A DNA stretch of 5,379 nucleotides from positions 1 to 5,379 of the forward strand of contig CAZHVO010000067.1 in NCBI GenBank assembly GCA_964536195.1. Direction: 5' to 3'. Positions 1-5,379 of this stretch are shown here, piece by piece (the stretch's first letter is position 1; every line of letters begins with the position of its first letter). The position numbers and the translations under genes were made by a program. The notes under the pieces are model-generated. The model made no database searches. It saw only the letters and a program-made list of their open reading frames with translations, and was not told where the DNA came from. The stretch is from Susulua sp964536195. Its GTDB lineage: Bacteria > Omnitrophota > Gorgyraeia > Duberdicusellales > 4484-171.

Positions 1-109
1 CTCCCCCTAAAGCCTCAACAAGACCTCCGCTTCTGCCTCTTTGAATAAGAATCATTCCAATCAAAGCTACTACAACAATAACATGAATAGTTAAAACTAC
101 ATTATACAT
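1..109 (-). CDS. secG: SecG, preprotein translocase subunit (3' part outside the window)
   Basis: The first 36 codons of a SecG protein, cut by the left edge of the window. SecG is the small inner-membrane subunit of the SecYEG channel and helps SecA-driven protein export. The visible translation begins MYNVVLTIHVIVVVALIGM, a hydrophobic first membrane segment (about residues 3-22). It is followed by ILIQRGRSGGLVEALGG, the family hallmark: an L-I-Q-x-G-x-S-G-G-L loop leading to a glycine-rich stretch. The second membrane segment expected of SecG lies outside. The ATG is chosen because the hydrophobic segment starts right after it and an AAGGAG Shine-Dalgarno sits 10 nt upstream. It lies 24 nt downstream of the tpiA stop, so it is probably the last or a late gene of the glycolytic operon. 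tpiA-secG adjacency is common in bacteria. The gene is too short to judge by length, but the motif is distinctive. Confidence 0.9.
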   Translation of the reverse strand, partial: MYNVVLTIHVIVVVALIGMILIQRGRSGGLVEALGG

Positions 110-119
110 AATTGTTTTT

Positions 120-125
120 CTCCTT
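120..125 (-). promoter_or_regulatory. Shine-Dalgarno site of secG
   Basis: The minus strand reads AAGGAG, 10 nt before the secG ATG, in the 24-nt tpiA-secG spacer. It supports the chosen start of this truncated gene and translation from the tpiA transcript. Confidence 0.75.
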
Positions 126-133
126 ATTAAAAA

Positions 134-892
134 TTATTGTAAGGAATTCTTAACTATTTCTACAAAAGAGGAACTATCTAAAGAAGCTCCTCCTACTAAT
201 GCTCCATCAATATCATTCTGTTGCATTAGTTCTCCTATATTAGCCGGTTTAACACTTCCTCCGTAAAGAATGCGCAGGCTCCCAGCTACCTCTTCTGAGC
301 AATGCTTAACTAACCAACTGCGAATAAAGCCATGAACTTCTTGAGCTTGGCTAGAAGTTGCAGTCTTTCCGGTACCGATTGCCCATACCGGTTCATAAGC
401 AATGATTAAATTCAGGAGGGCTTCGTTCTCTAAACCTTCTAAGCCTCCAATCAACTGTCTCTTTACAACATCAATAGTCTTATCTGCTTCACGCTCTTCT
501 AAGGTCTCCCCCAAACAAAAAATAGGAGTTAAACCCGAACCTTGGGCTGCTTTTATCCTTTTATTTACCGTCTGATCACTCTCGTTAAAGTACTTTCTTC
601 TCTCAGAGTGTCCGATAATTACATATTTGCATCCGGCATCCTTTAACATTGCCGGTGAGATCTCACCAGTAAATGCACCTTGGGGCTCCCAATAGACATT
701 TTGAGCTCCTAGAGAAATATTAGAATCTACTAGGAGGTCTGATAGATCAGAAAGTACTGTATATACCGGACAGACAATAATCTCTGAACCTTGAATATCA
801 ATAAGCTCTCTCTTTAGGCTATTAATTAGCTCAATTGCTTCTTTAATGCTCTTATTCATCTTCCAGTTACCAGCAATAACAGGTTTTCTCAT
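134..892 (-). CDS. tpiA: Triosephosphate isomerase
   Basis: Interconverts dihydroxyacetone phosphate and glyceraldehyde 3-phosphate in the cytoplasm, a step of glycolysis and gluconeogenesis. The 252-residue product has the usual length of a single TIM barrel. All catalytic residues are visible: N9 and K11 in AGNWKMN, the electrophile H95 in IIGHSERR, and the base E167 in AYEPVWAIGTG. That last segment runs into the phosphate-gripping loop 6 (about 168-178). The YGGSV motif (210-214) and GALVGGASL (230-238) complete the phosphate site. The start is supported by an AAGGGA Shine-Dalgarno 6 nt upstream and by the standard N-terminus MRKPVIAGNWKMN. It lies 46 nt after pgk with no hairpin between, and 24 nt before secG, which indicates co-transcription. 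The sequence looks intact and fully functional. Confidence 0.98.
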   Translation of the reverse strand: MRKPVIAGNWKMNKSIKEAIELINSLKRELIDIQGSEIIVCPVYTVLSDLSDLLVDSNISLGAQNVYWEPQGAFTGEISPAMLKDAGCKYVIIGHSERRKYFNESDQTVNKRIKAAQGSGLTPIFCLGETLEEREADKTIDVVKRQLIGGLEGLENEALLNLIIAYEPVWAIGTGKTATSSQAQEVHGFIRSWLVKHCSEEVAGSLRILYGGSVKPANIGELMQQNDIDGALVGGASLDSSSFVEIVKNSLQ

Positions 893-938
893 AATTTATC
901 CCTTTCTCTCTAAAAGTTCTTAATAATAACTTATACTT

Positions 939-2123
939 CTATTTATCAGCCAGGGCTGCAACTCCTGGTAATACCTTACCCTCTAAATACTCCAGGGATG
1001 CTCCACCGCCAGTAGAAATATGTGACATCTTATCCGCTAAAGAAAACTTTGATACTGCAGCTGCGGTATCTCCTCCGCCTATAACCGATGTTGCCCCTGA
1101 TTCGGCAATAGCTATAGCTAAAGCTTGCGAGCCTTTAGCAAATGCCTCTTTCTCAAAGATTCCTACTGGTCCATTCCAGACAATAGTCTTGGCTTCTTTT
1201 ATTTTATCACAGAAAAGCTTTATTGTCTTAGGGCCAATATCAACAGCCATCCAGCCGGCTTCGACTAAGACGCCTTCAGTGGTTTTAGCATGAGTCTCTT
1301 CCTTAATATCGTCAACGACGACATGGTCAATTGGCAAGAGTATCTCAACTTTTTTTTCTTCTGCTTTTTTAAGTATCTTCTCTACTGTTTTGAATGACTC
1401 TTCCTCGATACGTGAAGAACCGACATCGACTCCTTGTACCTTCATAAAAGTATAAGCCATTGCTCCGCCGATTAAAAAACAATCAGCCTTATCGATCATG
1501 TTTTCGATAACTGGAATCTTATCAGATACCTTTGCTCCACCGAGTATAAAGATAAAAGGCTTAACACTTGAAGTTAAAATCTTGCTAAAATACTCTATTT
1601 CTCTTTGAACTAGGAATCCTGATACTGACTCAAGATAATGAGTTACTCCTTCAGTAGAAGCATGAGCCCGATGGCAAGTTCCAAAGGCATCATTAACAAA
1701 CACATCTCCCAGTGCAGCTAATTCCTTAGCAAACTCAGGATCATTCTTTGTCTCAGCAGCATGAAACCTTAAATTCTCAAGAAGCACAACATCGCCCTCC
1801 CTCATCTGGCTAACAGCAGCTCTCACCACATCGCCAATACAATCATCAAGCAGTTTGACTGGCTTTCCCAATAGCTGGCCTAAGCGTATGGCTACTGGCT
1901 TTAAGCTGAGCTCTTTCTTCCTCTCGCCCTTAGGCCTACCTAAATGACTCATTAGAATAAGCTTTCCGCCGGCTTGGATAATATAATTTATTGTCTCCAA
2001 GGCCTTCTGGATTCTATTGTCATCAGTAATGTTTAAGTTCTCATCCAGAGGTACGTTAAAATCAACCCGGATCAGCACCCGTTTACCTTTTAGGTCAATA
2101 TCTTTAACAGATTTTTTGTTCAT
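939..2123 (-). CDS. pgk: Phosphoglycerate kinase
   Basis: Transfers the acyl phosphate of 1,3-bisphosphoglycerate to ADP, giving ATP and 3-phosphoglycerate, directly after the Gap reaction. The 394-residue length is typical of bacterial Pgk. The N-terminal substrate domain shows the signature RVDFNVPLDEN (19-29), R37, SHLGRP (59-64), ENLRFH (116-121) and NDAFGTCHRAHAST (144-157). The C-terminal nucleotide domain shows GGAKVSDK (195-202), VWNGPVG (315-321), the glycine-rich IGGGDTAAA (348-356) and STGGGASLEYLEGK (370-383). No key residue is missing. The stop is TAG. The start is the only sensible one for the N-terminus. The ribosome site is weak: an AGAG-rich stretch rather than a clear GGAGG, only 18 nt after the gap stop, so translation may depend partly on coupling to gap. 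Confidence 0.98.
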   Translation of the reverse strand: MNKKSVKDIDLKGKRVLIRVDFNVPLDENLNITDDNRIQKALETINYIIQAGGKLILMSHLGRPKGERKKELSLKPVAIRLGQLLGKPVKLLDDCIGDVVRAAVSQMREGDVVLLENLRFHAAETKNDPEFAKELAALGDVFVNDAFGTCHRAHASTEGVTHYLESVSGFLVQREIEYFSKILTSSVKPFIFILGGAKVSDKIPVIENMIDKADCFLIGGAMAYTFMKVQGVDVGSSRIEEESFKTVEKILKKAEEKKVEILLPIDHVVVDDIKEETHAKTTEGVLVEAGWMAVDIGPKTIKLFCDKIKEAKTIVWNGPVGIFEKEAFAKGSQALAIAIAESGATSVIGGGDTAAAVSKFSLADKMSHISTGGGASLEYLEGKVLPGVAALADK

Positions 2124-2141
2124 CTCTTAACTCTAACTCTC

Positions 2142-3143
2142 TTATTTAACCATGTACTTAATTAAATCTACGACTCGGCAAGAATAACCCCATTCGTTGT
2201 CATACCAAGATAAAATCTTAACCATATCACCAAAGCAGAATGTCTGTTTAGCATCTACTATTGAAGATAGTGGATTCTTCTTAAAGTCTATTGACACCAA
2301 TGGCTCTTGGCTTACTCCCAGAATGCCCTTTAGCTTACCATTAGCAGCTTCATCTAAGGCCTTATTAACTTCCTCGGCGGTAGTTTCTTTTCCCAGTTGC
2401 AATACTACATCAACAATTGAAACAGTAGGCGTAGGAACCCGTATTGCCAAACCGTCTAGCTTTCCTTTTAATTCCGGAATAACCAAACCTACTGCCTTAG
2501 CTGCTCCAGTAGTAGTTGGTATCATCGAAAGTGCAGCTGCCCGGGACCGGCGTAAATCTGAATGGGGATAATCTAATACCTTCTGGTCATTAGTGTAAGA
2601 GTGAATTGTAGTCATCAGGCCTTTGTTAACACCGAAAGCATCTTTGATAACCTTTACAACCGGGGCAATACAATTGGTAGTACAGGAAGCATTGGATACT
2701 ATATTATCTCTGCCAGCATCGTACTTCTCTTCATTTACCCCTAAAACAAAGGTAGCAACCTCACCCTTAGCTGGAGCTGATATTATAACTTTCTTTGCTC
2801 CGGCCTTAATGTGACCTCCGGCCTTCTCGGCATCACGGAAAAATCCGGTTGATTCTACTACTACCTCTACTCCTAAATCAGCCCAGGGAAGTTTGGAAGG
2901 GTCTCTTTCTGACAAGACTTTAACCTTCTTACCGTCAATTACAATAGAATCTCCTTCGGCCTTTACTTCATTGGGAAGAATACCAAAATTCGAATCATAT
3001 TTAAGAAGATGAGCTAAGGTAGCTGCATCAGTAAGGTCATTTACAGCTATAAAATCAATAGCACCCTCGCCTCTTTCTATCGCTGATCTTAACACTAATC
3101 TTCCAATTCTACCAAATCCATTAATACCTACTTTTATTCCCAT
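2142..3143 (-). CDS. gap: Type I glyceraldehyde-3-phosphate dehydrogenase
   Basis: Oxidises and phosphorylates glyceraldehyde 3-phosphate to 1,3-bisphosphoglycerate, reducing a nicotinamide cofactor, in the cytoplasm. The 333-residue protein has the Rossmann motif NGFGRIGR (8-15). The catalytic nucleophile C154 lies in SNASCTTNC and its partner H181 in TTIHSYT. Phosphate-site residues T211, G213 and R235 are present, as is the C-terminal WYDNEWGYS (313-321). An acidic residue after strand 2 (VNDL, D36) and a proline in LDYPH (P193) resemble NAD-preferring enzymes; NADP-type plastid enzymes lack these. This suggests a mainly glycolytic role, by inference. T240 replaces the usual Asn in RVPTPNVS. 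An AGGAGG Shine-Dalgarno 5 nt upstream fixes the start. Its leader carries two hairpins. pgk follows after 18 nt. Confidence 0.98.
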   Translation of the reverse strand: MGIKVGINGFGRIGRLVLRSAIERGEGAIDFIAVNDLTDAATLAHLLKYDSNFGILPNEVKAEGDSIVIDGKKVKVLSERDPSKLPWADLGVEVVVESTGFFRDAEKAGGHIKAGAKKVIISAPAKGEVATFVLGVNEEKYDAGRDNIVSNASCTTNCIAPVVKVIKDAFGVNKGLMTTIHSYTNDQKVLDYPHSDLRRSRAAALSMIPTTTGAAKAVGLVIPELKGKLDGLAIRVPTPTVSIVDVVLQLGKETTAEEVNKALDEAANGKLKGILGVSQEPLVSIDFKKNPLSSIVDAKQTFCFGDMVKILSWYDNEWGYSCRVVDLIKYMVK

Positions 3144-3148
3144 TTTTT

Positions 3149-3154
3149 CCTCCT
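3149..3154 (-). promoter_or_regulatory. Strong Shine-Dalgarno of gap
   Basis: The minus strand reads AGGAGG followed by five A residues and the gap ATG. This is the best ribosome site in the window, matching the high output expected of GAPDH, and it lies just downstream of the two leader hairpins. Confidence 0.85.
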
Positions 3155-3160
3155 CAATGA

Positions 3161-3192
3161 AGCTTAGGTTTTCTGAAAGAAAACCTGTAGCT
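3161..3192 (-). promoter_or_regulatory. Leader hairpin proximal to gap
   Basis: A perfect 9-bp inverted repeat, AGGTTTTCT / AGAAAACCT (3166-3174 with 3178-3186), is closed by a 3-nt loop that reads TTC on the transcript strand. It is extended by an outer AGCT/AGCT pair across a small asymmetric internal loop. No T-run follows on the transcript strand; the next bases lead straight to the gap Shine-Dalgarno. It is therefore not a canonical intrinsic terminator. A role as an mRNA 5' stabiliser or processing boundary for the gap transcript is an inference. Confidence 0.6.
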
Positions 3193-3197
3193 AAATT

Positions 3198-3228
3198 GAT
3201 ACTGAGGGCATGAAATGCCCGAAGTATC
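3198..3228 (-). promoter_or_regulatory. Distal leader hairpin / 31-bp near-palindrome between galT and gap
   Basis: A 31-bp interrupted palindrome. The outer 6-bp arms are GATACT (3198-3203) and AGTATC (3223-3228). A symmetric 2x2 mismatch follows (GA opposite GA on the plus strand, TC opposite TC on the transcript strand). The inner 6-bp arms are GGGCAT (3206-3211) and ATGCCC (3215-3220), around a 3-nt loop. The transcript-strand loop is TTC, as in the neighbouring hairpin. No T-tract follows in the transcript direction, while a TTGTTTT stretch follows on the plus strand, where there is no gene to terminate. It could be an RNA processing or attenuation element, a repressor operator, or a dispersed palindromic repeat; the sequence alone does not decide. 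Confidence 0.6.
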
Positions 3229-3248
3229 TTGTTTTGGTTAATAAAATA

Positions 3249-4256
3249 TTAACTACCTACCTTTACCTCTCTTAAACATTCACTTGCTACTTCCGGCGAT
3301 GTAGAATTTATATAGAAACCTGTTCCCCACTCAAACCCGGCAATTTTTGTTAATTTGGGCATAAGCTCAACATGCCAATGACAAAGTTCATTGGTCTTGC
3401 CGTTAAGTGGACTAGTGTGGATAATAAAATTGTAAGGCGGATTATCTAATAATACTTTTATCCGCACAAAAATATCTTTCAATATTTTTGCAAAGCTATC
3501 AATTTGACCTTCACTAATATCGGTAAAGGCATGCTGATGCTTTTTGGGAACTATACAAACCTCAAATGGTGAACGTGAAGCAAAGGGACAAAAAGCATAA
3601 AAATCATCATTCTCGCAAATCTGCCGTTTTCCCTCTTCCTTCTCCTGTTTGATTATATCGCAAAATATGCACTTCTTGTTCTCCTCAAAATAACGCTGCA
3701 TGCCTTCAAGCTCTCCGATAACACTCCGGGGAACTACCGGCAAAGATATAAGTTGAGTATGGCTATGCTCTAGAGAAGCTCCGGCAGCTAAACCATAATT
3801 TTTAAATATTAATACATATTTGAAACGTTCATCTTTGCTAAGAGCAAGGCTTCTTCTCTTATAAACAGCTACTACTCTTTTAATCTCATCAACACTTAAA
3901 TCAGCCAGTTGCTTATCATGGTTAGTACTTTCTATGATAACCTCGTGTTGGCCTACCCCTTTCATGGTATCAAATACTCCTGAACTCTTCTTATCAAGAC
4001 TGGGTGAATTTTCTAAAGCCGGGTATTTATTGGGAACTGTTCGGGTTAACCACCCCTTGCTATCCTTGGCGCTAGCCCCAGGTCTGTCAGCATCAACCTC
4101 AGGAGGGGTGAGACCTTCATTGCCCTCACAAAAAGGACAAAGGCCATTTCCAACGATAGCATCCTTCTCAGGCTTAAAATCATTGGGCCTTTTTGCTCGT
4201 TGGGTAGCAATAATAACCCAACGTCCAATAATAGGATCTTTTCTTAATTCCGGCAT
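3249..4256 (-). CDS. galT: Galactose-1-phosphate uridylyltransferase family protein
   Basis: A nucleotidyltransferase of the HIT superfamily, most likely exchanging UMP between UDP-glucose and galactose 1-phosphate (Leloir pathway). The 335 residues fit the family. The active site is HSHTQ (164-168), with H166 as the expected nucleotidylated His and Q168 after it. Predicted zinc ligands are C40 and C43 (CPFC), H113 and H164. E182, H280, H293 and H295 (HWH) match the second metal site of E. coli GalT. An additional CxxC (C196, C199) is present, as in the plant homologue At5g18200, an ADP-glucose phosphorylase with two zinc sites. The HSH rather than HPH triad also resembles that group. Specificity is thus uncertain: UDP-hexose or ADP-glucose chemistry. 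No galK or galE is in view. An in-frame TAG at 4287-4289 rules out a longer protein. A moderate AGGGAAG ribosome site precedes the start. It is probably the first gene of the operon. Confidence 0.88.
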   Translation of the reverse strand: MPELRKDPIIGRWVIIATQRAKRPNDFKPEKDAIVGNGLCPFCEGNEGLTPPEVDADRPGASAKDSKGWLTRTVPNKYPALENSPSLDKKSSGVFDTMKGVGQHEVIIESTNHDKQLADLSVDEIKRVVAVYKRRSLALSKDERFKYVLIFKNYGLAAGASLEHSHTQLISLPVVPRSVIGELEGMQRYFEENKKCIFCDIIKQEKEEGKRQICENDDFYAFCPFASRSPFEVCIVPKKHQHAFTDISEGQIDSFAKILKDIFVRIKVLLDNPPYNFIIHTSPLNGKTNELCHWHVELMPKLTKIAGFEWGTGFYINSTSPEVASECLREVKVGS

Positions 4257-4272
4257 ATCTTGCTCTTCCCTG

Positions 4273-4304
4273 CTCTTAATGCTAATCTAAGAGTTTGCTA
4301 ATCT
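4273..4304 (-). repeat. Direct repeats and small hairpin in the galT leader
   Basis: The transcript-strand 9-mer AGATTAGCA occurs twice, at 4296-4304 and 4280-4288, with a 16-nt period. The second copy lies largely in the loop of a possible hairpin with 6-bp arms CTCTTA/TAAGAG (4288-4293 with 4273-4278), just upstream of the galT ribosome site. It could be a protein-binding site or translational control element, or simply a short duplication. The repeat is seen directly; a function is only inferred. Confidence 0.45.
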
Positions 4305-4350
4305 TTAAGCATCTTTTATTAGCTAAAGGGTTGGCTTTTTCTGGAAAATT

Positions 4351-4378
4351 ATTATAGCAATCGCAAGGCAAAATGCAA
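4351..4378 (-). promoter_or_regulatory. Sigma-70-type promoter upstream of galT
   Basis: On the minus strand a perfect -10 hexamer TATAAT (4351-4356) is preceded by 16 nt and a partial -35, TTGCAT (4373-4378, 3 of 6 to consensus). Transcription would start near 4344, giving a leader of about 88 nt before galT. It sits in the largest intergenic gap of the window, immediately after the tyrS stop, which is where an operon promoter is expected. The -35 is weak, so an activator may assist. Confidence 0.6.
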
Positions 4379-4384
4379 AGGATT

Positions 4385-5379
4385 TTATTGAAGAACTAGT
4401 TTTAAAAATCTCTTCTTGCCAACCTTAAAAATTACTCCTTGAGGAAGAATTTTTAAGCTCTGTTCTTTCAAAACAGTGATTACTTTAACCTCTGAATCCA
4501 AAAGGGAAATACTTCCTTGAGATAGGAGCCTACGAGCTTCATTTTTAGAAGCTACTAGCTTGGCATTATATAAAACCTCCACTACATCAACTAAGGGCTT
4601 CTCGACTTTATATATTGGCATCTCAGTGGGTAATTGCCCTTTAGAAAATACATCTTCAAACTCTTTTCTCTCCCTTACAGCTTTTTTCTTAGAGTGGTAA
4701 AATGAGACAATGCTCTCAGCTAAGTCTAGTTTAACCTCTTTAGGATGCTTCTCCACTAACTCTTTGGGGTTAAAATCACTAAGAAGCCTAATGTATTCCC
4801 ACATAACTTCATCAGAAATACTCATTATTTTGCCAAACATAGATTTAGGATCTTCGGTTATACCGATATAATTGTCTAGGGACTTTGACATCTTGTTCTT
4901 TCCATCTAAGCCTACTAGAATAGGCATAGTAACAACTACCTGCGAAGATTGGCCGTAGGCCTGTTGAAGATGCCGGCCAACAATTAAGTTAAACTTCTGA
5001 TCAGTTCCGCCAAATTCAATATCAGCCTCGATCTTGTAAGAATCATACCCTTGTATCAAAGGGTAAGTTATTTCTAAAACCGTAAGGGGTTTGCCGTCTT
5101 TTATTCTTTGCGAGAAATCATCACGCTCAAGTATTCTGGCTATAGTATAAGAAGAGAGCAGGAACAGGAACTTAGATATTCCCATTTTCTTATACCAAAT
5201 ACTATTATTGATTACCTTGGTCGCACTCCTGTCAAGAACCTTAAATACCTGCTGGACATAAGTAGCAGCGTTAGCTTTGATTTCCCTATCAGTTAAAAGG
5301 GGGCGTAAGCTGTTTCTTTGGGAGGGATCCCCTATTTTAGCAGTAAAATCACCAATAATAAAAATAATTTCATGCCCTA
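4385..5379 (-). CDS. tyrS: Tyrosyl-tRNA synthetase (5' end outside the window)
   Basis: Class I aminoacyl-tRNA synthetase that charges tRNA-Tyr with tyrosine. The frame stays open to the right edge, giving 330 visible codons. A Met at 5185 is internal and not the start, because the 64 codons before it read as conserved TyrRS: IIFIIGDFTAKIGDPSQR, then NSLRPLLTDREI and a conserved SIWYKKMG junction. The N-terminal HIGH-type motif (roughly the first 60-70 residues) lies outside. Visible motifs are YPLIQGYDS, the tyrosine/tRNA-site region FGGTDQKFNLIVGRHLQ, and the ATP-binding KMSKS loop at 4880-4894. The C-terminus has an S4-like RNA-binding domain with ASKNEARRLLSQGSI. This layout, with about 400 residues expected in total, fits the TyrZ-like subfamily of bacterial TyrRS. 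No terminator is evident after the stop, so read-through into galT is possible. Confidence 0.97.
   Translation of the reverse strand, partial: GHEIIFIIGDFTAKIGDPSQRNSLRPLLTDREIKANAATYVQQVFKVLDRSATKVINNSIWYKKMGISKFLFLLSSYTIARILERDDFSQRIKDGKPLTVLEITYPLIQGYDSYKIEADIEFGGTDQKFNLIVGRHLQQAYGQSSQVVVTMPILVGLDGKNKMSKSLDNYIGITEDPKSMFGKIMSISDEVMWEYIRLLSDFNPKELVEKHPKEVKLDLAESIVSFYHSKKKAVRERKEFEDVFSKGQLPTEMPIYKVEKPLVDVVEVLYNAKLVASKNEARRLLSQGSISLLDSEVKVITVLKEQSLKILPQGVIFKVGKKRFLKLVLQ

Noticed and set aside
2197..2571. Plus-strand open frame of 124 codons opposite gap
   Set aside because: It lies wholly inside the well-conserved gap gene on the other strand, and its translation has no recognisable motif; it is an antisense shadow.
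3161..3192. Intrinsic terminator of galT
   Set aside because: The hairpin is strong but no T-run follows it on the transcript strand, and the gap ribosome site comes directly after.
3238..3252. TTAAT/ATTAA inverted repeat and a TATTTT -10-like box at the galT stop
   Set aside because: This is a low-complexity AT stretch. The hexamer 17 nt upstream of TATTTT is GAGAGG, unlike a -35, so a separate gap promoter is not supported.
3934..4290. Plus-strand open frame of 118 codons opposite galT and its leader
   Set aside because: It overlaps conserved galT codons in antisense and shows no domain; it is a shadow frame.
4321..4384. Terminator after tyrS
   Set aside because: No stable GC-rich stem followed by a T-run was found on the minus strand; the region reads better as a promoter.
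4385..5185. Reading tyrS as a short gene starting at the Met at 5185
   Set aside because: The same frame continues upstream without a stop to the window edge and encodes conserved TyrRS residues, so that Met is internal and the gene is simply cut by the edge.

Overview
This window is an ordinary housekeeping segment of a bacterial chromosome, AT-leaning and densely packed. All recognisable genes lie on the minus strand. In transcription order (right to left) they are tyrS (tyrosyl-tRNA synthetase, 5' end outside the window), galT (hexose-1-phosphate uridylyltransferase family), gap (glyceraldehyde-3-phosphate dehydrogenase), pgk (phosphoglycerate kinase), tpiA (triosephosphate isomerase) and the first 36 codons of secG (Sec translocon subunit). 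No transposon, CRISPR array, tRNA or rRNA was seen.

The order gap-pgk-tpiA-secG with short spacers is widespread in bacteria. Low GC, galT-family membership and the HSH/CxxC features fit a free-living or candidate-phylum anaerobe (Omnitrophota-like is my guess), but nothing here fixes the taxon.

Layout: secG (1-109, runs off the left edge) follows tpiA (134-892) after 24 nt. tpiA follows pgk (939-2123) after 46 nt, and pgk follows gap (2142-3143) after 18 nt. A 105-nt spacer holding two stacked hairpins separates gap from galT (3249-4256). A 128-nt spacer with a good sigma-70-type promoter (TATAAT) and a repeat-bearing leader separates galT from tyrS (4385 to beyond 5379). The likely transcription unit is therefore galT-gap-pgk-tpiA-secG, driven from about 4344, with tyrS upstream and possibly reading through, since no clear terminator follows it.

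How the genes work together: Gap, Pgk and TpiA catalyse consecutive triose-phosphate steps of glycolysis/gluconeogenesis. The GalT-family enzyme would feed or drain sugar-1-phosphates at the top of the pathway. SecG and TyrS are unrelated housekeeping functions that travel with the cluster. I found no convincing undescribed system. The parts most worth a second look are the double hairpin in the gap leader, the substrate specificity of the GalT homologue, and the direct repeats in the galT leader.
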